NCBI GenBank assembly: GCA_903902345.1 | Contig: CAIUUR010000017.1 | Span: 1-34,989, forward strand | Direction of reading: 5' to 3' | DNA length: 34,989 bases | Origin: an uncultured Geobacteraceae bacterium | GTDB lineage: Bacteria; Desulfobacterota; Desulfuromonadia; Geobacterales; CAIOGM01 | Part shown: positions 19,087-27,754 of the stretch, piece by piece | Layout of the letters: each line of letters opens with the position of its first letter | Numbering within the stretch: position 1 is the stretch's first letter | Made by a program: the position numbers and the translations under genes | Notes under the pieces: generated by a model | Seen by the model: only the letters and a program-made list of their open reading frames with translations | Databases searched by the model: none | What the model was told of the DNA's origin: nothing

Positions 19087-20588
19087 ACCTGTCCGCCAGC
19101 GTCAGAACCATCCGTAACGGAGGGACTCTCCCTCTGACCCAGATCCCGCTCCTCCCCGTGGACGAATTCTGTCAGACTCTCCTGGACGCCACCGATCATG
19201 GCTGGCAGGTGGCATCCTATTTTGGCGTCCCCGAAGGGGAGGAGGTAATCCTCTATGCTGTTCTGGGGTACAAGGAAGAGGGGGTCATCGCCCTGCTCCG
19301 GAGCCGGGTGCGGGGACGTTTCCCCTCATTGGCCACCCTCTCTCCTCAGCTGCAGCTCTTTGAGCGGGAAATTAGAGAGGAGTGCGGAATCATCCCCGAG
19401 GGGCACCCCTGGCTCAAGCCGGTCCGTTTTCTCCCCGATCCTCGCAGTGGAGTGCGACCGTTGCCGGGAGCTCTGGATCCCTACGTCGTGGAGGGGGACG
19501 AAATTCATGAGGTGGCGGTGGGGCCGGTGCACGCGGGGATCATCGAGCCGGGGCATTTCCGTTTCCAGTGTCACGGGGAACAGGTTTTTTACCTGGATAT
19601 CTGCCTCGGGTACCAGCATCGGGGCATCGAAAGGGGAACGGTGGGGGGGCCACATCCGGCGACCCTGTTTCAGATGGAGGCGGCGGCGGGAGACAGTACG
19701 GTGGGCCACACCCAGGCCCACTGCATGATTACGGAGTCGCTCACCGGGCGGCGGGTCCCTCCCCGGGGGGAGGCGCTCCGGGGGATCGCCCTGGAACTGG
19801 AGCGGCTGGCCAACCATACGGGGGATCTGGGAGCCATCGCCGGGGATGTGGGGTTTCTCCCCACGGCCTCCTTCTGTGGTCGGATCAGGGGGGATTTTCT
19901 CAACATGACCGCGCTCCTCTGCGGTAGCCGTTTCGGCAGGGGGTTGGTCCGTCCCGGCGGGTGCGGCTTCGATCTGGATGACCGGCGGCGGGATGAGCTG
20001 CTGCAACGGCTGGCCGCAGCCCGAAAAGATCTCACTGCAGCGGTGAATCTCCTCTGGTCGACCCCGTCAGTCATGGCTCGGCTGGAAAAGTGCGGCGCCG
20101 TTGCCCTGAAGGATGCCGAGGAGCTCGGAGTGGTGGGGCCTCCGCTGCGGGGGTGTGGCGGTTCACGGGATGTCCGGGTAGACTATCCCTTTGGTATCTA
20201 CCGGACGAAGCGGATTCCCGTGGCCACCGCCACCGGCGGCGACGTTCATGCCCGGGCGCTGGTCCGATGGCTTGAGGCGGAGCGCTCTCTTGATTTTATG
20301 AGGGAATTACTGGGTGAGTTGCCGGGTGGAGGTGTCCTCAGCGCCCCCCATGCCGCATCCCCCCCTGCTCCAGATACGCTGGCCGTGGCCTTCACCGAGG
20401 GGTGGCGCGGTCGGATCTGTCATGTGGTTCTAACCGGTGCCGACGGCCGTTACCGTAACTACAAGATCACTGATCCCTCTTTTTTTAACTGGCCGGCTCT
20501 CGCCTTGGCGATGCGCAATCAGCAGATTTCCGATTTTCCTCTCTGCAACAAGAGTTTTAATCTCTCCTATTGCGGGTTCGATCTGTGA
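19083..20588 (+). CDS. NuoCD/HycE-like 'large subunit' lacking the Ni-Fe cysteine motifs (Ehr-type)
   Basis: NuoC-like N-terminus; VGPVHAGIIEPGHFRFQCHGEQVFYLDICLGYQHRGIERG and LELERLANHTGDLGAIAGDVGF like HycE/NuoD. The CxxC motifs are replaced by EAAAGDSTVGHTQAHC and NKSFNLSYCGFDL. Confidence 0.9.
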   Translation: MNLSASVRTIRNGGTLPLTQIPLLPVDEFCQTLLDATDHGWQVASYFGVPEGEEVILYAVLGYKEEGVIALLRSRVRGRFPSLATLSPQLQLFEREIREECGIIPEGHPWLKPVRFLPDPRSGVRPLPGALDPYVVEGDEIHEVAVGPVHAGIIEPGHFRFQCHGEQVFYLDICLGYQHRGIERGTVGGPHPATLFQMEAAAGDSTVGHTQAHCMITESLTGRRVPPRGEALRGIALELERLANHTGDLGAIAGDVGFLPTASFCGRIRGDFLNMTALLCGSRFGRGLVRPGGCGFDLDDRRRDELLQRLAAARKDLTAAVNLLWSTPSVMARLEKCGAVALKDAEELGVVGPPLRGCGGSRDVRVDYPFGIYRTKRIPVATATGGDVHARALVRWLEAERSLDFMRELLGELPGGGVLSAPHAASPPAPDTLAVAFTEGWRGRICHVVLTGADGRYRNYKITDPSFFNWPALALAMRNQQISDFPLCNKSFNLSYCGFDL

Positions 20589-20623
20589 TACACTAAGTTC
20601 CACTTCTGTTAGGGGGGTTCCAG

Positions 20624-22603
20624 ATGTCCGATTCGCGGCAGACTCATCCCGGTCCGGCAAGGCCGAGGTTGTCCCTCGCCCATAAGATTCTCTTCTTTAC
20701 CACCCTCTCCATCGTCCTTGGGCTCCTCATGGTGGGGGGGGCTGCCCTTTTCCTGGCAAAAAAGGAACTGGTGGCATTGCAGAAAAAAAACAGCATGAGC
20801 TTTGTGGGGGTGATCGCCGAGGATATCCGGAGCGTCATGCTGGCGGGGAACGCCAGGATGCTGGATGCGAAAATGGCGGATGAGGTGACCGAACATGGGG
20901 GATCCCTCTCCCTCATGCTTTACAACCACCGGGGAGTGGAGCGTCGCAGCGGGGCGCCGGGGAACTCCTCCGTTGCCCTGGTTCTCCGGAGCGGCCTGCC
21001 GCAAAGCAATGAAAAAGTGGAAAACGGTATCCATCTCCTGGAGACCTATTTTCCCCTGACCAACGAAGTTCGTTGCCAGGGGTGCCACGACAAAGGGGTG
21101 AGGGTCAACGGCGTGCTGAGGCTGACCACCAGCATCGAGCAGGCCTACGACGCCACGAAAAACTCGGCGCTTCTCCTCGCCGTTTGCGGCGCTGCGGCGC
21201 TGATTGCCAGCATCGTTATGCTGACAATCGTCCTTCGGGTCATGGTCCTGAGAAAGATCAACGACTTTGTCGCCCAGATAGCCAATCTCTCCCACGGTGA
21301 TGGTGACCTGACCCGTCGGCTGGACAGTACGGGGAACGATGAGCTGGCCGAGGCGAACCGGCAGTTCAATCTCTTTCTGGACAGGCTTGATACCCTGATT
21401 TCGCAGGCGGCGCTGACGGCGGTGCATGTGGCCGGTTCCGCCGGAATCATTCAGGCCTCTTCCCAGAGTCTCTCCAGGGTAGTGGGCGATGCCGCGGTCC
21501 AGGCTACTTCAGTGGCAACAGCCGGAGAGGAGATGTCGGCAACCTCCAATGACATCGCCCGAAGCTGCACCATGGCTGCGGAGAGTTCCCAGCATTCCAA
21601 CCGCCTTGCCTTTGAAGGGGGGGCGGTCATTGACGCCACCATTCAGGGGATGATGCGTATTGCCGATCGAGTGAAGGAGACGGCAACGGTGGTGGAAAAC
21701 CTTGGCCGACGTTCGGACCAGATTGGTGAGATTGTGGGGACCATCGAGGATATTGCCGATCAGACCAACCTGCTGGCTCTCAATGCCGCCATCGAGGCGG
21801 CCCGGGCGGGTGAGCAGGGACGGGGGTTTGCCGTTGTTGCTGACGAGGTCAGGGCCCTGGCCGAGCGTACGACCATCGCAACCAGGGAGATCGGCGGGAT
21901 GATCAAGCTCATCCAGAACGAAACGAGAGTGGCCGTGGCTTCCATGGAGCAGGGGGTCGCGGCGGTCACCAGAGGGACGGAAGATGCTGCCAGGTCGGGA
22001 GAGGCGTTGCAGGGGATTCTTCGCCAGGTGGACGGGGTGACACAGCAGATTCATCAGATTGCCGTCGCGGCAGAGGAGCAGTCGGCCACCACCAACGAGA
22101 TCAGTTCGCATATCTACGCCATCAACGATGTGTTTCTGAATACGGAGCAGTCGGCGAGGAATACCTCCGGTGAAGCGGAAAAATTGACCCGCCTCTCCAC
22201 GGATCTCCAGGAGGCGGTGGGAAAGTTCAAAACACGAGAGAGCGATATCCTGATGCTGTCGGTTGCCGCCAACGACCACCGGATGTTCGTCAACAGAATT
22301 CGGGCCGCGGTGCATGGTGATACCTTCATCGCCGCGGACACTCTGCCGGATCACCACGGCTGCCGTTTCGGCGTCTGGTATGACGGCGATGGCGACCGGT
22401 TTTGCGGCGGATTGGGCTCATTCAAGGCGATCGTCGTTCCCCATGAACGGATTCACGCCCTTGCCAGGGATGCCGTGTCCGCCGCCAATGCCGGTGATCG
22501 CACCAAGTCAAACCGACTGATGCAGGAGATCGAACAGAGTTCCGTTCTGATCATGGCTCAACTGGAAAAGACCAAGCAGGAGTATCTTGGGGGAAAGAGC
22601 TAG
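20624..22603 (+). CDS. methyl-accepting chemotaxis protein with periplasmic CXXCH heme motif and C-terminal CZB-like domain
   Basis: Two TM segments flank a sensor region with [16 protein letters not shown] hairpin tip [50 protein letters not shown]-terminal [39 protein letters not shown]. Confidence 0.93.
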   Translation: MSDSRQTHPGPARPRLSLAHKILFFTTLSIVLGLLMVGGAALFLAKKELVALQKKNSMSFVGVIAEDIRSVMLAGNARMLDAKMADEVTEHGGSLSLMLYNHRGVERRSGAPGNSSVALVLRSGLPQSNEKVENGIHLLETYFPLTNEVRCQGCHDKGVRVNGVLRLTTSIEQAYDATKNSALLLAVCGAAALIASIVMLTIVLRVMVLRKINDFVAQIANLSHGDGDLTRRLDSTGNDELAEANRQFNLFLDRLDTLISQAALTAVHVAGSAGIIQASSQSLSRVVGDAAVQATSVATAGEEMSATSNDIARSCTMAAESSQHSNRLAFEGGAVIDATIQGMMRIADRVKETATVVENLGRRSDQIGEIVGTIEDIADQTNLLALNAAIEAARAGEQGRGFAVVADEVRALAERTTIATREIGGMIKLIQNETRVAVASMEQGVAAVTRGTEDAARSGEALQGILRQVDGVTQQIHQIAVAAEEQSATTNEISSHIYAINDVFLNTEQSARNTSGEAEKLTRLSTDLQEAVGKFKTRESDILMLSVAANDHRMFVNRIRAAVHGDTFIAADTLPDHHGCRFGVWYDGDGDRFCGGLGSFKAIVVPHERIHALARDAVSAANAGDRTKSNRLMQEIEQSSVLIMAQLEKTKQEYLGGKS

Positions 22604-22619
22604 GGACGGGGAGCGACGC

Positions 22620-22652
22620 AAAAAAGCCCCGGATTGCTCCGGGGCTTTTTTC
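22620..22652. terminator. bidirectional intrinsic terminator
   Basis: AAAAAAGCCCCGGA-TTGC-TCCGGGGCTTTTTT between the convergent MCP gene and cspA. Confidence 0.92.
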
Positions 22653-22672
22653 GTGCCTTTACGGAAGGATCA

Positions 22673-22873
22673 TTACACCCTGGTCACATTCGCGGCCTGA
22701 AGCCCTTTCGGACCCTTGACTACATCAAACGTTACCCTATCGCCCTCAGCAAGGGATTTGAAACCTTCACCCGTTATTGCGGAGAAATGTACGAATACGT
22801 CGTCGCCATTCTCCTGCTCCAGAAAACCGAACCCCTTGCTGTCATTAAACCATTTTACCGTGCCCTGTGCCAT
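22673..22873 (-). CDS. CspA-family cold-shock protein
   Basis: [66 protein letters not shown]. Confidence 0.97.
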   Translation of the reverse strand: MAQGTVKWFNDSKGFGFLEQENGDDVFVHFSAITGEGFKSLAEGDRVTFDVVKGPKGLQAANVTRV

Positions 22874-22936
22874 GTTCTGTACCTTCTCCTGACCCTACGT
22901 TAGTTAGTTGTTCAAGAATACTCTCGAATGTTCGTT

Positions 22937-22965
22937 AAAATACCAGTTCGGTTCGGATAAAGCAA
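22937..22965 (-). promoter_or_regulatory. candidate sigma70-type promoter for the cold-shock gene
   Basis: Minus strand TTGCTT-N17-TATTTT, about 65 nt upstream of the start codon. Confidence 0.35.
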
Positions 22966-22997
22966 GCAGATAATCCTGTTTTTCGGCGCCGTCAGCA

Positions 22998-23483
22998 TTA
23001 TTTTTTGTTTGCTCTTTCCGCCGCGACACGATCTTCTTTCACCAGTCGGGTTAATGTTCGGTCCAGAGCCGAGGCAAACCGTTGCCGGTCGGCCTGTCCC
23101 AATTGAGCCGGTCCCCCCTGGATTTCTCCCATCGTCCGGAGTTCCTGCATCAGGTCGCGCAGGGAGAGACGTTCTCCCACGTTTTCTTCCGTGTAGAGCT
23201 CTCCCCGGGGATCAAGGGCGATCCCCCCCCTGGCCACGACCCGCGCCGCCAGGGGGATGTCGGCGGTTATCACCAGATCCTTTGCCGTTGCATGGAGGAC
23301 AATATGGTCGTCGGCGGCGTCGAACCCCCCGGACACAACTACGGAGCTGATCAGTGCGGAATGATGTTTGGAGAGTCCGGCATTGGCCACGAGCTGTACG
23401 GGAAGTTGAAGCCGCTGGGAAGCCTTGAATATAATCTCCTTTATGATCCGGGGGCAGGCGTCGGCGTCGATCCAGATGGTCAT
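22998..23483 (-). CDS. YaiI/YqxD family (DUF188) protein
   Basis: [83 protein letters not shown]. Confidence 0.95.
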   Translation of the reverse strand: MTIWIDADACPRIIKEIIFKASQRLQLPVQLVANAGLSKHHSALISSVVVSGGFDAADDHIVLHATAKDLVITADIPLAARVVARGGIALDPRGELYTEENVGERLSLRDLMQELRTMGEIQGGPAQLGQADRQRFASALDRTLTRLVKEDRVAAERANKK

Positions 23484-23519
23484 GAGAACTCCCTCCTCTG
23501 TTGGGGGACAATGAGTGGC

Positions 23520-24107
23520 TTACCGGTACGCCACGGCTCCCATCATGGCGGCGGTAAGGATAATGAAGGCGGGGTTGATTTTCGTGAAGGTCAGGACCGC
23601 GAAGGCCAGGAGGACGATGAAGAGTTTGTCCAACCCTGCAGCCGAAGCCCCTCCCCATCCCAGTTTCCCTACCCCGAAGACGGAATAGGCCATGTCATAG
23701 GCCGTCCAGAGGAGGAGGCCGACCACCACCGGTCGGACCCCCTTGAGCATGGAGCTGACGGTGGGACTCTCCTTGACCCGAAAAAACCAGACCACCATGA
23801 TCAGCATGAGGACCGTGGTGGGGAGAACCGTTCCCGCCGCGGCGGCTATGGCGCCGGGAACTCCCGCCATCTTATACCCCACATAGGCCGAGACCTGGGG
23901 GGCTATGGGACCGGGAAGGGCATTCCCCACCGCCACGGCGTCGGCGAATTCGTCGGAGTTCACCCAGGGAAGCTGTTCCGTTCCTCCGGGGGGGATCCAG
24001 AGGGCAGTGGTTGCCTCCCGCTGCATGAGGGCTAGGGATGCGGGCCCGCCTCCCCAGGAGAGTAGGGCTACGCGGGTGAAGAGGATGAATATTTTCCAGA
24101 GCAGCAT
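23520..24107 (-). CDS. short (single-domain) chromate transporter family protein
   Basis: LLWKIFILFTRVALLSWGGGPASLALMQREAT...FADAVAVGNALPGPIAPQVSAYVGYKMAGVPGAIAAAAGTVLPTTVLM. Confidence 0.85.
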   Translation of the reverse strand: MLLWKIFILFTRVALLSWGGGPASLALMQREATTALWIPPGGTEQLPWVNSDEFADAVAVGNALPGPIAPQVSAYVGYKMAGVPGAIAAAAGTVLPTTVLMLIMVVWFFRVKESPTVSSMLKGVRPVVVGLLLWTAYDMAYSVFGVGKLGWGGASAAGLDKLFIVLLAFAVLTFTKINPAFIILTAAMMGAVAYR

Positions 24108-25069
24108 GGCGACTCCTCGCAGTTCGTTAGCTCCCGGGCCAGGGAGCGGATATGGCGGTCGTCGGTACCGCAGCAGCCACCAAGGATCTTCATGCCCAGT
24201 TCCTTATGGAGAAGCGCCACCGAACGGCCGAATCTCTCCGGGGCTTCTTCCCGGAGCTGGGTGCTGTTATCCAGCTCCTCGGGGGAGAGCGCCGCCGTAT
24301 TGGCCAGGAGCCCTGCGATCCGTTTCCGGACCAGCGGCGAGGAGTTGACTTCATGGAGGAGCGCCTGCCGGAAGAACGAGGCGTGGGTGCAGTTGACCAG
24401 GTAGGCCAGAGGCGGTGATGATGTCGCGGCGTCCAGGGTGATTATGGCTTCATGCAGAGGTGTCCCGTCCAGAAGCGTTCCCTGGGGACGGAGTACGAAG
24501 CTTATGAGGTAGGGGATACTCGTCGCGGCCAGGGCCTTGGCCAACCCGATGGCCTCGCTGAGCGCCGGGAGGGTGGAGGCCAGCAGGAGGTCAACCCCCG
24601 CCGTTGCCAGGGCGTCTGCCTGCCAGGCGTGGAACTCCTCCGCATCCCGGATGGAGAGCGCCTCTTCCGGGCGGTAGGCGTCGCCCCGACAACTCATGAG
24701 GCCACAGATGGCGACCTTGCCGGCGTACTCTCCGTACTCCCTCCGGAGGCCATGGAGGAAGCGGAAATTGTCCCCGTTCAGATCCCGTCCTTCCAGCCCG
24801 GCGGCCTGTATCCTTTCCCGGCCGGCGCGCCAGGTGGGTGTGGAGAGGAGGAGGGGGAGGTCGTGGTTCCGGCCGATCTCCAGGTAGTCGCGGTAGATGG
24901 CTTCCAGCGCGGCTCGACCGGCATCATCATAAATGAAGGCCGAATTGACCACGTGGGGGTCCAGCTGGACTCCCGGCATACGGCGGAGACGTTCCATGAC
25001 TGCTCCCTCCCCCAGGATGACCGGAGAGGTTGCCAAAAGCCGGGGAAACGAGATAGCGGCAGGATTCAT
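24068..25069 (-). CDS. homocysteine S-methyltransferase family protein
   Basis: VILGEGAVMERLRRMPG, YLVNCTHASFF and ILGGCCGTDDRHIRSLA zinc-ligand motifs. Confidence 0.9.
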   Translation of the reverse strand: MNPAAISFPRLLATSPVILGEGAVMERLRRMPGVQLDPHVVNSAFIYDDAGRAALEAIYRDYLEIGRNHDLPLLLSTPTWRAGRERIQAAGLEGRDLNGDNFRFLHGLRREYGEYAGKVAICGLMSCRGDAYRPEEALSIRDAEEFHAWQADALATAGVDLLLASTLPALSEAIGLAKALAATSIPYLISFVLRPQGTLLDGTPLHEAIITLDAATSSPPLAYLVNCTHASFFRQALLHEVNSSPLVRKRIAGLLANTAALSPEELDNSTQLREEAPERFGRSVALLHKELGMKILGGCCGTDDRHIRSLARELTNCEESPCCSGKYSSSSPA

Positions 25070-25252
25070 CTGGGCTGAAGCTCCGTTTCGTGTTGGAATG
25101 GGATGGGCAAGTGTAGTCCATCGGGAATTTCATGCAAGAAAATTCTTGATGCCGGAGAGTATCTCCCTATAACGGCTTCCGGATCACCGAACTCCATGGC
25201 GGAGTGCTTTTCCCGGGATGAACGGTTGAAACCTGGGTCAAAGAGTCGTATC

Positions 25253-26407
25253 ATGTTATCCATGAAATTTTTTCTCAGTCCGCGGATACTGCGACTTCTC
25301 CTGCTGTTCATTGTCACCGTCGTTTTTTTAGCCGTGGCCGCCCTGTTCTGGTTATCCCGTAATCTGACCCATCTTCTGGAGCAGGCTCTTCGTCGGACCT
25401 ATGGCCAGGAATTGTCACTGGGGAGGGTAGAGGCGGGGTGGAACCGGGTGCTCCTCCATGATCTCCGCCTGAAACGTCCGGAAGGGGGAGCCGGTGGCGA
25501 CCGGATCAGCATTGAACGGGTGGTCATAACTCCGCGGTTCGGTGCGCTCTTCTCCCGGCGGATCGAAATCGACCTGCTCCGGTTGGAGCATCCTCGGTTG
25601 CTGATTGAGATTGCTCCGGACGGGACTCTCATCTACCCCCTGACTCCCCGCTCTGTCGATCTCCCGGCGGGTGGTGGAACGGTTAAGCCTCCTCTCCCCC
25701 TGATCATTGGCCGGATCGAGATCGATAAGGGTGAGCTTATCTTTCTGGACAGGAGCAGTGAGCGGCTCAGGATGCCCGGGGTCAGCAATCCCAGGGAGGG
25801 GTATCATCTCCTGCCACTGACCGGCATCTGGTTTCATACCGGGCCCCTGGGGTTTCCCCTGAAGGGTGGCTCTCTCCCCGTCTCCCTGTTCCTGGCGGCG
25901 CCGGGACCGGGGAGCCTGAGAGTTGCCGGAACGTTCGATCCCGTCACCCTGGATGCCGCGCTGAAGATTACCCTCCGCCACTGGGATCTTACCAGGCTAC
26001 GCCCCTACTACCTCAAACCCGATAGTCTCAATGTCACCCGGGGCTTTTTGGATGGTGACGCTACAGTGGATATTGTCGCTAAGAAGCTGCATGCCCCGGG
26101 AGAAATCCGGATCAGGGGGCTTGAACTGGAACGACATGGTGGTCAGGGGAGGCTTCTTGGACTGTCGGCCAAGGCATTTTTGTCCGTCATGAAGAATGAT
26201 AACGGGGAGATTGTCGCCCCCTTCCTGCTGGACGGCGATCTGAACAACCCCCGGTACAAGGTGCGCCAGTCGCTGGTGGAGCAGATCGGCGGGGGGATGG
26301 CGCACAAACTGGGGGTGCCGGTGGTTTCTGATGTGGGGAGTGGGATCATCGACCTGGGGAAAAAGGGGATAGGGGGGATCAGGAGCCTCTTCGGGGGGAG
26401 GAAGTGA
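25253..26407 (+). CDS. AsmA/DUF748-like membrane-anchored protein
   Basis: N-terminal TM anchor LRLLLLFIVTVVFLAVAALFWL, then YGQELSLGRVEAGWNRVLLHDLRLKRPEG...IEIDLLRLEHPRLLIEIAPDGTL pattern. Start uncertain (25253 or 25262). Confidence 0.7.
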   Translation: MLSMKFFLSPRILRLLLLFIVTVVFLAVAALFWLSRNLTHLLEQALRRTYGQELSLGRVEAGWNRVLLHDLRLKRPEGGAGGDRISIERVVITPRFGALFSRRIEIDLLRLEHPRLLIEIAPDGTLIYPLTPRSVDLPAGGGTVKPPLPLIIGRIEIDKGELIFLDRSSERLRMPGVSNPREGYHLLPLTGIWFHTGPLGFPLKGGSLPVSLFLAAPGPGSLRVAGTFDPVTLDAALKITLRHWDLTRLRPYYLKPDSLNVTRGFLDGDATVDIVAKKLHAPGEIRIRGLELERHGGQGRLLGLSAKAFLSVMKNDNGEIVAPFLLDGDLNNPRYKVRQSLVEQIGGGMAHKLGVPVVSDVGSGIIDLGKKGIGGIRSLFGGRK

Positions 26408-26489
26408 CGGACCGTTACCATGAGCGTTTGCATTTCTCGGCGGCCTATGGTAGGAACTCAAAAGTTTTTATGCGGGAGCAAGGAGCAGC

Positions 26490-27530
26490 ATGGCAAAGAC
26501 CGACCTGAAAAATTTCACCCTTCCCGAGCTGGAGGCATTCCTTTCCGGCCAGGGTAAGGAGCGTTTCCGGGCGACCCAGATCTTCAAATGGCTCTACCAG
26601 AAGGATGCACAAAGTTTTGAGGAAATGACCAATCTTTCCAAGGATTTGCGAGCTGAACTGGAGAATACGGCCTGTATCAGCAACCTGGAACCGGCCACGG
26701 TGGAGGTGGGGAGCGACGGTACCCGCAAGTACCTCTTCCTGTTGGAGGATGGCGCCGGTGTGGAATCGGTTGTCATTCCCGATGAGGGGCGCAACACCCT
26801 CTGTATCTCCTCCCAGGCGGGGTGCGCCATGGGATGCGAATTCTGTCTCACCGGAACCTACAACCTGACCCGCAATCTCACTACGGCGGAGATCATCGGT
26901 CAGGTTTGCGCCATCAAACGGGAGGTGGAGATCCGCAACGTCGTTTTCATGGGGATGGGTGAACCGCTGCATAACCTGGACAACGTCATCCGTGCGCTCC
27001 AGATCATGGTTGACGGCAACGGTCTTCAACTCTCCAACCGGCGGGTGACGGTTTCCACCTGCGGTCTTGTTCCCGAGATGGCCCGTCTGGGACGGGAGGT
27101 TATCTCCAACCTGGCCATCTCTCTCAACGCCACCACCGACGAGCTGCGTGACCGGATCATGCCGATCAATCGCCGCTATCCGTTGAAGGTGCTGCTGCAG
27201 GCCTGCCGGGAGTTCCCGCTTCCTTCCCGGCGCAAGCTGACCTTCGAGTATGTCCTGCTGGGAGGGATTAACGACTCCCTGGCCGATGCCAAGCGGCTCC
27301 TGAAGCTGATCCACGGTATTCCAGCCAAGGTGAACCTGATCCCGTTCAACGAGCACCAGGGATGCGACTTTATTGCGCCAACACAGGCTGCCATCGACAT
27401 TTTTCACGCCCATCTCCTGGCCCATAATGTGACGGTTATCACCCGGGACAGTCGGGGAGGGGACATCTCGGCAGCTTGCGGACAGCTGAAGGGAAGACTG
27501 GCGGAAAAGAGTGTGAATGGTGAAGGGTGA
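26490..27530 (+). CDS. rlmN: 23S rRNA (adenine-2503-C2)-methyltransferase RlmN
   Basis: [33 protein letters not shown] (radical-SAM CxxxCxxC), [31 protein letters not shown]. Confidence 0.97.
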   Translation: MAKTDLKNFTLPELEAFLSGQGKERFRATQIFKWLYQKDAQSFEEMTNLSKDLRAELENTACISNLEPATVEVGSDGTRKYLFLLEDGAGVESVVIPDEGRNTLCISSQAGCAMGCEFCLTGTYNLTRNLTTAEIIGQVCAIKREVEIRNVVFMGMGEPLHNLDNVIRALQIMVDGNGLQLSNRRVTVSTCGLVPEMARLGREVISNLAISLNATTDELRDRIMPINRRYPLKVLLQACREFPLPSRRKLTFEYVLLGGINDSLADAKRLLKLIHGIPAKVNLIPFNEHQGCDFIAPTQAAIDIFHAHLLAHNVTVITRDSRGGDISAACGQLKGRLAEKSVNGEG

Positions 27531-27533
27531 AAC

Positions 27534-27662
27534 GTAGGGGCACGGCATGCCGCGCCCGTGTTGGCGGTGAAGGGATTGTGGTCGTAGGGGCGAACGGCGT
27601 TCGCCCGGGGTGTGTGACAATTGTGGTGACTTTGAACAGGGGCGTATGCCATACGCCCCTAC
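27534..27662. repeat. cluster of three GTAGGGGC/GCCCCTAC-type hairpin repeats (BIME-like)
   Basis: gtaggggcacggcatgccgcgcccgtg (27534-27560), gtaggggcgaacggcgttcgccc (27584-27606) and aggggcgtatgccatacgcccctac (27638-27662). Confidence 0.85.
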
Positions 27663-27675
27663 GAAAATCATCGTT

Positions 27676-27719
27676 GAACGGCAGAGGCCGGACAGATTTC
27701 TGTCCGGCCTCTGCCGTTC
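27676..27719. repeat. 44-bp near-perfect palindrome (21-bp perfect arms, 2-nt centre)
   Basis: gaacggcagaggccggacaga-tt-tctgtccggcctctgccgttc, between convergent rlmN and the DEAD-box helicase gene. Confidence 0.95.
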
Positions 27720-27754
27720 CGGCTCGTTTCTATGTTTCGTCTGCTTCCGGGGCG

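Noticed and set aside
26445-27671. 408-aa minus-strand ORF
   Set aside because: Antisense to rlmN and running through the GTAGGGGC repeats; not credible as a protein.
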